Shown here one piece after another: positions 18,157 through 26,969 of a DNA stretch of 64,000 nt. The notes below the pieces were generated by a model. That model did not search any database and was not told the origin of the DNA. It saw only the letters and a program-made list of their open reading frames with translations. Every line of letters begins with the position of its first letter. Position 1 is the stretch's first letter. Position numbers and translations under genes: made by a program. This stretch comes from Saprospiraceae bacterium (GTDB lineage Bacteria > Bacteroidota > Bacteroidia > Chitinophagales > Saprospiraceae). The DNA lies in assembly GCA_021299835.1 (NCBI GenBank), contig JAJTER010000005.1:1-64000 (forward strand), in the 5' to 3' direction.

Positions 18157-18426
18157 ATGTCTGTATCAAATTTTTTAAAAATGCCGGGTGTTTCCGTCGT
18201 CGATGTACGGGAGCCTTGGGAATTTAGTGAGGGTCACTTTCCGAATTCTTTAAATATTCCATTAGGTGAAGTTCCCTCCAGGTTAGATGAGCTTATGGCT
18301 ATGTCCAAACCGCTGATTTTAGTTTGTCGTTCAGGTAATAGAAGTGGTATGGCAACCACAATGCTTCAGAATAATGGAGCAACAGAAGTCTATAACGGAG
18401 GTTCCTGGGATTCCCTGGAGGCCTAA
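18157..18426 (+). CDS. Single-domain rhodanese-like protein
   Basis: An 89-residue rhodanese domain with the 'VDVREPWEFSEGH' strand and the active-site loop CRSGNRS (Cys about residue 65). It has no signal peptide, so it should be cytoplasmic. Rhodaneses transfer sulfane sulfur, for example from thiosulfate to thiols. It lies 9 bp after the SulP gene and ends before a strong terminator. The two genes thus form a likely operon coupling anion uptake to sulfur transfer, though this coupling is inferred. Confidence 0.93.
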   Translation: MSVSNFLKMPGVSVVDVREPWEFSEGHFPNSLNIPLGEVPSRLDELMAMSKPLILVCRSGNRSGMATTMLQNNGATEVYNGGSWDSLEA

Positions 18427-18446
18427 TCGCTAAGCTAATATTCCAC

Positions 18447-18487
18447 AAAAACAGGCCAGCATTTTTTTTGTTGGCCTGTTTTTGTTT
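18447..18487 (+). terminator. Rho-independent terminator after the SulP-rhodanese pair
   Basis: A 14-bp stem (18447-18460 with 18470-18483, one G-T pair) is built around AAAAACAGGCCA and its complement. It has a T-rich 9-nt loop and a T-rich tail. It lies 20 bp after the rhodanese stop codon. Confidence 0.88.
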
Positions 18488-18521
18488 TAAAATACATGCT
18501 TTACATATTCAAAAAAAATAT

Positions 18522-18529
18522 TATATTTG
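18522..18529 (+). promoter_or_regulatory. Candidate -7 promoter element for the dockerin protein gene
   Basis: TATATTTG matches TAnnTTTG, 77 bp before the start codon at 18606. A TTT is near the expected -33 position but not a full TTTG. The region between is very AT-rich. Confidence 0.4.
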
Positions 18530-18605
18530 TAGTCTATTTTTAGTTTGTCCGTTTTTTACAATATGGAACAATATTTGAATTCTTACCGTTATTAAAGGTT
18601 AATGA

Positions 18606-21600
18606 ATGCTGATGAGAATACACACTAATTTATTTTTTGTATCATTATTTTGGATAGGCTTGCTAGCCCCTGTAAATGGTTTTGCTAAACAAATAGGGCT
18701 CCTACCGATTACCCATTATCCTCCTGTGCTTGTACAAAAAATGGATTCATGCAAGTTATCTTGTCAGGATATTAAGGTTTATGTAACCAATGATTGTATT
18801 TACGAAATTACCCCGGCAGAAATTCTTGGGGAATGTTTTCCTCTCTTTCAAGGCTATGTTATCGTTTATGACGGTGTTAATATGACGCCCGTTCGAGGTG
18901 GGGTCATTAATCGTTTGGGTATTTTTCCTTTCACTTTATTTAATTCAAAAGGCGGATTAGTTTGCCTCGGACAGGTATTTGTCAGGGATACTATTGGCCC
19001 CGTTTTTAAAGACGATGTGGCTAAAAGAGATTGGGAAAGCAGAGATACCCTTATTCTCTCTGAAAATGATATTCCTTCTGTATTTAATAATAATCTCAAT
19101 TGGGCAACGTCAGATGCTCCCCTGTTTTTAGGCCTCCCCTCAGTGAAAGATGGTTGTAGCCCCAATTTTATTTCGAGAAATGTGAAGGATGAATTAATCT
19201 CCTTTCCCTGTGACACGTTGATAAAATTTAAAAATGGTTCGGTTTTCCCTCACCTTATATCGAAAATTAAACGAACTTTTACCTTTACGGATAATTCTAA
19301 TAATGCCTCTGTCTTTGTTCAGGAAATTTTCTTTAGAAAAATTGGTAATCCCTCTTCCTGTGATGTAACGCCATCCCTTGCTTACGATTATGCTCCGCCA
19401 AGTTTATATTCCTTCGGGCCTTTGGGTGATAATCCTAGAATTAAATCGCACCCGAATTTTCCGTCAGGCAAAATTGATCAGAATACTACCTTTTATAAAT
19501 GTGAAGCACCTGATGATGTAAGATTTGATGTATGCTCCATTTCAGATAGCACGGAATTAGATCGTTTGGTAAAATCTGTGTATAGCGCATTCTATACCTG
19601 GCCAAATGGTTTTAAGGACACTATCAGCCTTTTTGACAAGCAAAATTTATGGAATGTTTCCTATAAATCGAGGGTTTACTCCGCTTGTAATGACGGTAAA
19701 CGGGTTCGAATTATAGTGACTATTGAAGATATTTGCCAAAAGAAAATAATTACAGATACCCTTTGGATTTATTTTTCGCGCACGTCAGGCCCCTCTTTTC
19801 CTGCACTGACGGGTTCCGGGCAAAATGGCGTTTTAGGAAGGGATGCTGCAAATCCAGTGTTTATTCAGCTACCAGGAAATGTATGTAAAAGCAATATTTT
19901 ACTGCCTTTTACGCATGGAACCGATGAACGCGATCTTGGAAAATGGTTCAATTGGACCGTGAAAGATGATTGTACGCCCCGGGCCAATTTGTTGCTTTCT
20001 TATCAGGTGGAATCTAAAGTAATCTCTGTGTCTGGGAAATTCAAAAGTTCTTCCGTTTGGAATAAGGTGAATTATCCTTTGGTTAATACCCCTTTAGGGT
20101 CGTCTATTAATGACTTGCCAGCCGGTGCGCATAGAATTATTGTGGCCGCAACCGCCGGAGAATGTGAAGCAATAAGCTATGATACGCTCTATTTTGTGCT
20201 GCAAGATCAGGTTTTCCCAAGGGTTCGCTGTAAACCGTCTGTAACATTACCTTTATTGTACAGTGCCAATTCAGATTGGTACACTAACGCAAGGACAAAC
20301 AAGGTTTCAGCAAGAATCAGAACCGATATGGTGAACAATGGCTCAACGGATAATTGTTCGCTGGACACGCTCTATCTAAGAAGGGTGGTCTCCTCTTCCT
20401 GCATTTTAGATAACTTTTTGGGGAATCTCGATTATGATAAATATGGAAATAAGGATGGGAAAGTGACTATCGCTGACTTTGAAAGAATTAATGTAGGAAG
20501 AAATGCCGGCCTTTATTATACCCCACGCTTTTTACCTTATATTGAATACTTTTGTTGCGATGCCGGCAAGGAAAATGTGGCTGAACTATGGGCAAGTGAT
20601 ATTGGCTTCGGTAACCTCACAAATAATAGTTATTGTGAATTTCAGGTTATTTTGAAAGATGTCATGAATCCCGTGGTCTTCTCCCCAAATCTAAATCAAG
20701 ATCCGAATAAAAAGGCTAAAAATTGGGTGAGTTGCACCGATACCGCAGCATTGAATGCTTTAAAAGACGAATTTAAGTCTAATGAATTGTTTGGTATGCC
20801 CGCAATTTATGGTTTGGATTGTACCGGAAAGGTTAACTATAGTACCGTTGATTATGTAAAATGCGGATCAGGGCACATTACCAGACACTGGATGGTTGAA
20901 AAATTAGTGGATAATCAAACCGTAATCGTTCGTGATTCTCAAATTATCCTGGTGCGTCCCTCTTATACTTTTACCATCAATATTCCTCCCGATACGACCG
21001 CTTTTTGTGGGTCAGATCCAGCCTTTTCCTTATCTGCCACTTCAAATGCTTGCGATTTATTGGCTATTTCTTTTGTTGACTCCCTTTCCAAGCAGCAGGA
21101 GAAAGGGAGCAATGGGATAACCATTCAAAGAACTTATACCCTGATTAATTGGTGCGATGTTCCCTCTGATTCTCTGTGTAAGGACATTACTTCAAATCCT
21201 GCAAAATTTGCACGAACCATTCCCCGTAAGTTAAACGCAAATGGAAAGGCCATCCCCTTTTATCATTCCCTGGCAAAATTAAATGCAGAGAAGGACAGAT
21301 TACTTAATGAAAATACCCTGGTCACATTCGATCCAACGAGGATGATGTCGGGATCAACACTTTCTACCTTGAGCCCGGTTTCACTGAATGATTATCCTAA
21401 AAATAATTCCTTAACCTGCGATAATGACCAGGTTTTTGCTTGGAATTATACTCAATTCCTAAACCTTACTGACACAATTAAGCCTGTTATTATTGTCCCG
21501 GATTCATCTTTGGTGATACAAACGAATGGTTCCTGTGGATTACCTATGTCTTTGACAGTTAAAGTACTTGAGAATTGCCCCTTTTCCTCTGTTTCACTAG

Positions 21601-23348
21601 ATTCCATAGTTCTTTATGAAAAAAACACAAAAACAAGGATACCATGGGGAGGAAAAAAGGATGACGGGGTTTATAAAAACGGATTTCTTACCGCCAGGGT
21701 GAATGCTATTCAACCAGGAAATTATGACCTGTGGATAGAGGTGTCTGATCATTGGAAGCAGAAATCAAGCGCTGTTTTAGCTATATCGGTAGTCCCTTCA
21801 AGTCTTCAATCCTTAGATTGTGTTCAAAAGCTAACTAAAAACTTTGTGCAGTTATCTAATAGTGAAGGTGGGCTGGTCAAGATAAATACAAGGGATGTTT
21901 TAAACGATAAAGATTTGGTTTCCAAATTATCCACTTGTTATCCCGGCTCATTTTTATCTCTTAAGAAAGTGTCAGATTTATCTGTAAGTTATATTCCGAA
22001 CGATAAAGATTCTGTATTAAGTTTCGATTGTTCAGCCTTTAAAAATATTACTATTCCATTGAGGGTTTTCCTTACCGACTCGAAGGGAATCTCTGTTTCC
22101 TGTGACGTTTCTCTCTATTTATCAGATTCTTTAAATACATGTAGTCCTAAGGTCAAATTAACTGGGGCTATAAAAACGGCTACAGGAAGACCAGTAAATC
22201 AGGTTACAGTCGGTCTCTCTGGTTTCACCACTACTTCTGGCCAGACCAATGAAAATGGATTATTTTCCATTCAGAATATTTCAACGGGAGGTCCTTATAT
22301 TTTAAAACCAGTGAGTCCCAATGATTTTAAAAATGGCGTTTCAACCTTTGATTTAGTGTTGCTTCAAAGACAGCTTCTTCAAGGGCAAACTTTAAAATCA
22401 CCCTTGCAACTTCTTGCTGCTGATATTGATAATTCTGGTAACATTAGCATTAGGGATTTGTTGGAACTGAGGAAATTGGTGATAAATCTTTCGTCCAAAT
22501 TTGAAAAAAATACAAGCTGGCGATTTATTCCCACCCATTTTATATTTCCCGATTCGTCGGATCCCTGGAAAACACCTTTTCCAGAGGAAATTATTTATGC
22601 TGATATTTCTAAAGATACCACAGGTTCCTTTACAGCGGTCAAAATTGGAGATATTTCAGGAGATGCTCCATTAAATCAGGTACCTGGTGTACAGTTCCGA
22701 AAAGAAGTTTCTCCCTGGCCATTATATTATTCCGTTACAGAAAATGCTGTCAATGGAGAGACTCTGGTTTCTTTCTTCTTTAATGAGAAAAATAAACCAG
22801 ATGGATTTCAATCGACCATACAATGGAATCCTCGTTTTTCAAACAATGTATCTTTCATTCCGGGTAGTTTAACGGCTGATTACGTAAATATCGTAGCCGA
22901 AAGAGGTTTATTGAACGTCAGTGCTGAAAAATTAACGGAGGATGGCGTGCTGTTCTCCTTGCTCTTTTCTTCAAATAATCTGCCATTTAATGACCTGTAT
23001 TTAGCTAATAATGTATTGTCACCTGAAGCATATAAGGAAGCTCAAATTTTCCCGTTGAATCTGGTTAAAAGGCCTTTTGAAAAGGAAATATTCAAGGTGT
23101 ACTCTGCTGTACCTAATCCGTTTAATAGCGAAACGGTCATTTCGTTTTATTTGCCGCAATCAACCTTTACGGAAATAATCATTAGTGATTTATCAGGAAG
23201 AATATTGAAAAAGTTGAGTGGTGAGGGTATGAAGGGTTTGAATAACTGGACACTAAATCTTTCCGAACTTACCTCAGATATTATCCTCTTTTGTAAAGTT
23301 AAAGCAGGGAACGACGAAGGATTTCAGCAAATTATAAAAATAAAATAA
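18606..23348 (+). CDS. Giant secreted protein with dockerin-like repeats, cohesin-like domain and T9SS type A tail
   Basis: A 1580-residue exported protein. Signal peptide at about 1-28. Residues about 30-1170 are repeated beta-sandwich modules rich in Cys and Asp. A calcium-loop-like segment (NKDGKVTIADF) is at about 615-625. A carboxypeptidase-regulatory-like fold is at about 1183-1240, and a two-part dockerin type I unit at about 1245-1300, with loop 'DIDNSGNISIRDLLELRKL'. A cohesin-like sheet is at about 1370-1490, and the C-terminal PNPFN...sorting domain at about 1505-1580 directs it through the type IX system to the cell surface. Function unknown. It is preceded by its own terminator and promoter-like sequence, so it is probably a single-gene unit. 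Confidence 0.85.
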   Translation: MLMRIHTNLFFVSLFWIGLLAPVNGFAKQIGLLPITHYPPVLVQKMDSCKLSCQDIKVYVTNDCIYEITPAEILGECFPLFQGYVIVYDGVNMTPVRGGVINRLGIFPFTLFNSKGGLVCLGQVFVRDTIGPVFKDDVAKRDWESRDTLILSENDIPSVFNNNLNWATSDAPLFLGLPSVKDGCSPNFISRNVKDELISFPCDTLIKFKNGSVFPHLISKIKRTFTFTDNSNNASVFVQEIFFRKIGNPSSCDVTPSLAYDYAPPSLYSFGPLGDNPRIKSHPNFPSGKIDQNTTFYKCEAPDDVRFDVCSISDSTELDRLVKSVYSAFYTWPNGFKDTISLFDKQNLWNVSYKSRVYSACNDGKRVRIIVTIEDICQKKIITDTLWIYFSRTSGPSFPALTGSGQNGVLGRDAANPVFIQLPGNVCKSNILLPFTHGTDERDLGKWFNWTVKDDCTPRANLLLSYQVESKVISVSGKFKSSSVWNKVNYPLVNTPLGSSINDLPAGAHRIIVAATAGECEAISYDTLYFVLQDQVFPRVRCKPSVTLPLLYSANSDWYTNARTNKVSARIRTDMVNNGSTDNCSLDTLYLRRVVSSSCILDNFLGNLDYDKYGNKDGKVTIADFERINVGRNAGLYYTPRFLPYIEYFCCDAGKENVAELWASDIGFGNLTNNSYCEFQVILKDVMNPVVFSPNLNQDPNKKAKNWVSCTDTAALNALKDEFKSNELFGMPAIYGLDCTGKVNYSTVDYVKCGSGHITRHWMVEKLVDNQTVIVRDSQIILVRPSYTFTINIPPDTTAFCGSDPAFSLSATSNACDLLAISFVDSLSKQQEKGSNGITIQRTYTLINWCDVPSDSLCKDITSNPAKFARTIPRKLNANGKAIPFYHSLAKLNAEKDRLLNENTLVTFDPTRMMSGSTLSTLSPVSLNDYPKNNSLTCDNDQVFAWNYTQFLNLTDTIKPVIIVPDSSLVIQTNGSCGLPMSLTVKVLENCPFSSVSLDSIVLYEKNTKTRIPWGGKKDDGVYKNGFLTARVNAIQPGNYDLWIEVSDHWKQKSSAVLAISVVPSSLQSLDCVQKLTKNFVQLSNSEGGLVKINTRDVLNDKDLVSKLSTCYPGSFLSLKKVSDLSVSYIPNDKDSVLSFDCSAFKNITIPLRVFLTDSKGISVSCDVSLYLSDSLNTCSPKVKLTGAIKTATGRPVNQVTVGLSGFTTTSGQTNENGLFSIQNISTGGPYILKPVSPNDFKNGVSTFDLVLLQRQLLQGQTLKSPLQLLAADIDNSGNISIRDLLELRKLVINLSSKFEKNTSWRFIPTHFIFPDSSDPWKTPFPEEIIYADISKDTTGSFTAVKIGDISGDAPLNQVPGVQFRKEVSPWPLYYSVTENAVNGETLVSFFFNEKNKPDGFQSTIQWNPRFSNNVSFIPGSLTADYVNIVAERGLLNVSAEKLTEDGVLFSLLFSSNNLPFNDLYLANNVLSPEAYKEAQIFPLNLVKRPFEKEIFKVYSAVPNPFNSETVISFYLPQSTFTEIIISDLSGRILKKLSGEGMKGLNNWTLNLSELTSDIILFCKVKAGNDEGFQQIIKIK

Positions 23349-23365
23349 CTATTTATTTTATTAAC

Positions 23366-23379
23366 GTGATTCATATCAC
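23366..23379. promoter_or_regulatory. Crp/Fnr-type palindromic operator upstream of trxA-YeeE/YedE
   Basis: GTGAT-TCAT-ATCAC is a perfect 5+5 inverted repeat with a 4-nt spacer, the layout of Fnr/Dnr-type sites. It is 51 bp before the thioredoxin start codon. Its centre is about 43 bp before the start of transcription expected from the -7 element at 23402, close to the usual class II activator position. The regulator is not in this window. Confidence 0.6.
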
Positions 23380-23401
23380 AGCTATGCCTTCCATTTTGAA
23401 T

Positions 23402-23409
23402 TAGTTTTG
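23402..23409 (+). promoter_or_regulatory. -7 promoter element for the thioredoxin-YeeE/YedE operon
   Basis: TAGTTTTG matches TAnnTTTG, 21 bp before the thioredoxin start codon. There is no TTG at -33, which fits an activator-dependent promoter served by the palindrome at 23366-23379. Confidence 0.5.
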
Positions 23410-23430
23410 CCTTACTAAACTAAAACAAAT

Positions 23431-23742
23431 ATGGCAATCAAGAAATCGTTTAATGATCTAATTCATTCAGAAATTCCCGTTTTAATTGATTTTTCAGCGG
23501 AATGGTGCGGTCCTTGCAAAGCTATGGCTCCTATTTTAAAGGAAGTAGCTGTAAGTGTGGGTGAGCATGCGAAAATCATTAAAATTGATATTGATAGGAA
23601 TCCTGAAATAGCCCAGCAATTAAATATAACAGGGGTTCCAACGCTGGCTATTTATAAAAATGGAGAATTGAAATGGAGGGTTTCCGGCATGCAATCAGCA
23701 TTTTCTTTGGTTTCACAACTAGAATTGTACAAAAATTCTTAA
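23431..23742 (+). CDS. Thioredoxin
   Basis: A 103-residue thioredoxin with the active site WCGPCK (about residues 26-31), the cis-proline loop '[12 protein letters not shown]' and no signal peptide, so it is cytoplasmic. It reduces protein disulfides with electrons from thioredoxin reductase. It is the first gene of a probable three-gene unit with two YeeE/YedE half-transporters, 24 bp apart. The upstream palindrome suggests control by a Crp/Fnr regulator, so this copy is probably a specialised thioredoxin and not the housekeeping one; that is inference. Confidence 0.93.
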   Translation: MAIKKSFNDLIHSEIPVLIDFSAEWCGPCKAMAPILKEVAVSVGEHAKIIKIDIDRNPEIAQQLNITGVPTLAIYKNGELKWRVSGMQSAFSLVSQLELYKNS

Positions 23743-23766
23743 AGTAAATGTATTTTTGGGTAAAAA

Positions 23767-24336
23767 ATGCTCGACGATTTAATTTACCCTTCCTGGCATT
23801 GGTCAATTTCCGGATTAGCCATTGCCTTTATTCTTTTTTTACTTACCATGGCAGGCCGGTCTTTCGGGGTTTCCACCACTTTCAAGAATATTTGTGGGTT
23901 AGCAGGCGCGGGTAAGAAAAATGAGTTTTTTAAATTTGACTACAAAGAAGATAGTTGGAGATTATTCTTTATCGGAGGAGCCATAGTAGGCGGATTTATT
24001 GCCGGGGTTATTTTCCCAAATCCTTTCGCCGTAAGCCTCGATTCGGATACCATATTTGCCTTAGAGAAACTTGGCATCGTTTATCCTACAGCTGATTCTT
24101 TAGGTCATGGCTTCTTTCCTGATGCATATTTTCGCTGGGATAGTCTCAACGCCTGGATTATTGCGCTCGCAGGTGGTTTTCTTGTCGGTTTTGGATCCCG
24201 CTATGCCGACGGTTGTACTAGTGGTCATGCCATCACCGGACTTTCTCATTTTCAACTACCTTCTTTGTTAACCGTTATAGGTTTCTTTATCGGAGGCCTC
24301 CTAATGACTCATTTTTTATTACCTTATATCCTATAA
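23767..24336 (+). CDS. YeeE/YedE family transporter, N-terminal half-type
   Basis: A 189-residue membrane protein of the YeeE/YedE (sulfur transport, PF04143) family, with about five membrane segments. It holds the signature 'GFGSRYADGCTSGHAITG' near residues 143-160, whose Cys is the key thiol of thiosulfate transporters in this family. In other bacteria one long protein (TsuA type) has two such halves; here the second half is a separate gene 12 bp downstream. Uptake of thiosulfate or another sulfur species is therefore likely. The upstream thioredoxin could supply reducing power. Confidence 0.88.
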   Translation: MLDDLIYPSWHWSISGLAIAFILFLLTMAGRSFGVSTTFKNICGLAGAGKKNEFFKFDYKEDSWRLFFIGGAIVGGFIAGVIFPNPFAVSLDSDTIFALEKLGIVYPTADSLGHGFFPDAYFRWDSLNAWIIALAGGFLVGFGSRYADGCTSGHAITGLSHFQLPSLLTVIGFFIGGLLMTHFLLPYIL

Positions 24337-24348
24337 ACTCTATCTAAC

Positions 24349-24762
24349 ATGAAAGGAATTATTTTTTTTCTCATAGGTATCTTTTTTGGCATTACTATGA
24401 CCAAATCAGAAGCTATTTCCTGGTTTCGGATTTATGAAATGTTTAGATTCGAAAGTTTTCACATGTATGGTATTATTGGCACCGCGGTGGTAATTGGTGC
24501 AATTTCTATGACGCTGCTGAAGATTTTTAAAGTGAAAGTTGCCGGCGGAGGCTTAGTAACATATACGCCCCTTCCTCTTAATATAAAAAGACATTTAATC
24601 TCCGGAACCATTTTCGGATTAGGTTGGGCTTTAGTGGGTGCTTGTCCCGGTCCTATGTTCGTTTTGGCTGGGAATGGTTATTTTTTTATTATTGTCGTTA
24701 TCGCAGGTGCAGTATTTGGAACCTATGCCTACGGGATGGTTAGAGATAAATTGCCTCACTAA
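24349..24762 (+). CDS. YeeE/YedE family transporter, C-terminal half-type
   Basis: A 137-residue membrane protein with about four segments. It carries the second-half signature of the YeeE/YedE family, 'WALVGACPGPMF' at about 93-104, with one conserved Cys. It follows the first half by 12 bp and probably forms a heterodimer with it. Thiosulfate uptake is the best guess from characterised TsuA proteins. Selenium-related substrates have been suggested for some relatives. Confidence 0.88.
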   Translation: MKGIIFFLIGIFFGITMTKSEAISWFRIYEMFRFESFHMYGIIGTAVVIGAISMTLLKIFKVKVAGGGLVTYTPLPLNIKRHLISGTIFGLGWALVGACPGPMFVLAGNGYFFIIVVIAGAVFGTYAYGMVRDKLPH

Positions 24763-24813
24763 TTTTTTTTATGTCTTCATGCTTAATGCAATAATTATAT
24801 TTAACGATAAGCT

Positions 24814-25362
24814 TCATCGTGCGCTACCTCTATCTCGCGCTCTCTTATAGGCTTTCGTTGCTGCAAACAGGGTTATGCCAAAAAGTATAATGCCTCCCAA
24901 CGACATTAAGAAATCAAGACTGTTTTTATAAACAGCTAATAATGAAATAGCTACTAAAAATACAGTTGGAACCTCGTTTAACAATCTAAATTGAAAGGAG
25001 CTGATACCTAAGGTGCGTTTCTCCAGTTTTGGTATTAACGCTCCACACCAAAAATGGTAAAATGTAAGACCAACCAGGAAAAATAGCTTGATAAACATCC
25101 AGCTGTTGGCAGATAACCAGGCTAAACCATTTAGCCAAAGCATTCCCAAACCAAAAGTCCAGGTGATATACAAGGCAGGCTTACAAATAATAGTGTATAC
25201 CCTATGAGCCATCAGATCAAATTGATGACTTAATATGCTTCTGTCAGGTTCGCTTTTTTCCCAGGATTCAACCTGATAGACAAAAACTCTAACTAAATAA
25301 AACAGACCGGCAAACCATGAAACGAATCCGATAATATGTAATGATTTGAAGAGAAAATACAT
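24814..25362 (-). CDS. hemJ: HemJ/CopD-like membrane protein (protoporphyrinogen oxidase, HemJ type)
   Basis: A 182-residue protein with about four to five membrane helices that resembles HemJ, which oxidises protoporphyrinogen IX in haem synthesis. The N-terminal 'KSLHIIGFVSWFAGLFYLVRVFVY' holds the conserved His and the FAGLFYL-R signature. A later 'FYHFWCGALIPKLE' segment also fits. It is shorter than some HemJ homologues and could be annotated only as CopD family. It stands alone on the minus strand between the sulfur unit and a sugar transporter. hemW lies further down the window. Confidence 0.8.
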   Translation of the reverse strand: MYFLFKSLHIIGFVSWFAGLFYLVRVFVYQVESWEKSEPDRSILSHQFDLMAHRVYTIICKPALYITWTFGLGMLWLNGLAWLSANSWMFIKLFFLVGLTFYHFWCGALIPKLEKRTLGISSFQFRLLNEVPTVFLVAISLLAVYKNSLDFLMSLGGIILFGITLFAATKAYKRARDRGSAR

Positions 25363-25528
25363 GGTGTCCTTGGTATATAGTTAAAAAATAGATGGGCGAA
25401 AAGTAGGTAGATTTATGCCATGTTCCAAGAGAATAATATTTTAGTTCTGAAAAACTAACCTATTTTCAAATAAAATGTCTTACTTTCCATTGTTTTAAAC
25501 CAGTTTATTTTTTTTAAATGTTGAAATT

Positions 25529-26884
25529 ATGCAAACAACACCTACTTCTGCCAAATTTTCATTTATTATACTTACCGTCTTATTTTTCATTTGGGGACTT
25601 TTAACTTCCCTAAATGATATTTTAGTTCCTCATTTGAAAGCAGTATTTGATTTAAAGCATTGGCAAGCCCAATTAATTCAATTTTTCTTTTTTGGCGCAT
25701 ACTTTTTAATGAGTATCCCCGCAGGTTATTTGATTAAAAAACTAGGTTATAAAGGTGGGATTGTTTTAGGACTTACCTTAATGGGTTTTGGTTGCCTTAC
25801 CTTTTATCCGGCATCAATTATTCAGGAATATGCAGTTTTCTTATTGGGATTATTTATTTTGGCTAGTGGTATAACTATTCTACAAGTTGCGGCAAATCCG
25901 TATGTTGCTATTTTAGGGCCAGAAAATACTGCCGCTAGCCGTCTAAATTTAGCACAGGGTTTTAATTCCCTTGGACACACTATAGCGCCTTTATTAGGGG
26001 CATTACTTATTTTGCAAAATACCGATAAAGTAGATGTGTCCACCGTTCGTCTGCCTTACGTTGTTATGTCAATCATACTATTTATAATCGCCTTTATTTT
26101 TAGCAGACTGTCTTTACCTTCCATTCAGTTAGAGGAATCAAATAATAAAAAGGATTTTAGTATATGGCAATACCCGCAATTGTATCTGGGAGCAATAGCT
26201 ATTTTCTGCTATGTTGGTTCAGAAATAGCGGTGGGAAGTTTTATGGTTGAATACCTTAAGCAAGATAGTTTACTCAATTTAGAAATGAAAACCGCTGGTT
26301 CCTATGTCGCATTTTATTGGGGCGGTGCCATGGTGGGTCGATTTATGGGCGCTGTTTCTTTATCAAAACAAGGGGATAAAAATAAATTGGGCCTCATGAT
26401 CCTTTTTCCACTGATTGCTTTCGGTGTCTCCTGGATTGCCTCTACTTCTTATGGAGCTGATCCAATGCTTTCCTTTGGATTTTTAGCCGTTATGATCCTT
26501 AATTTTGTTGCTTTTCAATTTGGAAAAGGCATTCCATCCCGATTACTTTCTGTCTTTGCTCTCATGAATATCATCCTATTGGTAGTAACCATGAATACAC
26601 AAGGTCAAGTAGCTCTTTGGTCTATTTTAGGTGTCGGTCTCTTTAATTCCATTATGTGGTCAAATATTTTCACCCTTGCTATTGAAAAATTAGGCGCTTA
26701 TACGAGTGTCGGTTCTTCTGTTTTGATAATGATGATTGCAGGGGGAGCCATTATTCCACCATTACAAGGTTTATTTGCTGATATTCCCAGTGTTGGGGTA
26801 AAGTATTCTTTCCTTATTCCGGCTATCGCTTATGCATATCTAGTTTTTTATGGAATAAGAATGAGGAAGTTGGGAGAGAATTAA
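25529..26884 (+). CDS. Sugar MFS transporter, FucP/GluP-like
   Basis: A 451-residue major facilitator with 12 predicted membrane helices. The N-terminus 'FFIWGLLTSLNDILVPHLKA' and 'QVAANPYVAILG' near residue 112 are typical of the FHS family: L-fucose (FucP) and glucose/galactose (GluP) H+ symporters. The Asp/Asn in the first helix region is one of the family's conserved polar positions. It has no sugar-metabolism gene beside it; the previous gene is hemJ and the next is the arginine operon. The sugar cannot be fixed from sequence. Confidence 0.92.
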   Translation: MQTTPTSAKFSFIILTVLFFIWGLLTSLNDILVPHLKAVFDLKHWQAQLIQFFFFGAYFLMSIPAGYLIKKLGYKGGIVLGLTLMGFGCLTFYPASIIQEYAVFLLGLFILASGITILQVAANPYVAILGPENTAASRLNLAQGFNSLGHTIAPLLGALLILQNTDKVDVSTVRLPYVVMSIILFIIAFIFSRLSLPSIQLEESNNKKDFSIWQYPQLYLGAIAIFCYVGSEIAVGSFMVEYLKQDSLLNLEMKTAGSYVAFYWGGAMVGRFMGAVSLSKQGDKNKLGLMILFPLIAFGVSWIASTSYGADPMLSFGFLAVMILNFVAFQFGKGIPSRLLSVFALMNIILLVVTMNTQGQVALWSILGVGLFNSIMWSNIFTLAIEKLGAYTSVGSSVLIMMIAGGAIIPPLQGLFADIPSVGVKYSFLIPAIAYAYLVFYGIRMRKLGEN

Positions 26885-26934
26885 GATTTATCTACTGAAG
26901 TGTCGTTTTATTTCTGTTAACGGAAACATAATAC

Positions 26935-26965
26935 TTGAATTTTTCGTTCTGCTTTATTATATTTG
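26935..26965 (+). promoter_or_regulatory. Promoter of the arginine operon
   Basis: TTG at 26935-26937, a 20-nt spacer and TATATTTG at 26958-26965 match the Bacteroidota -33/-7 consensus. Transcription should begin near 26970-26973. This is directly at the first ATG of a short leader reading frame, which would make that frame nearly leaderless. Confidence 0.7.
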
Positions 26966-26969
26966 CATC

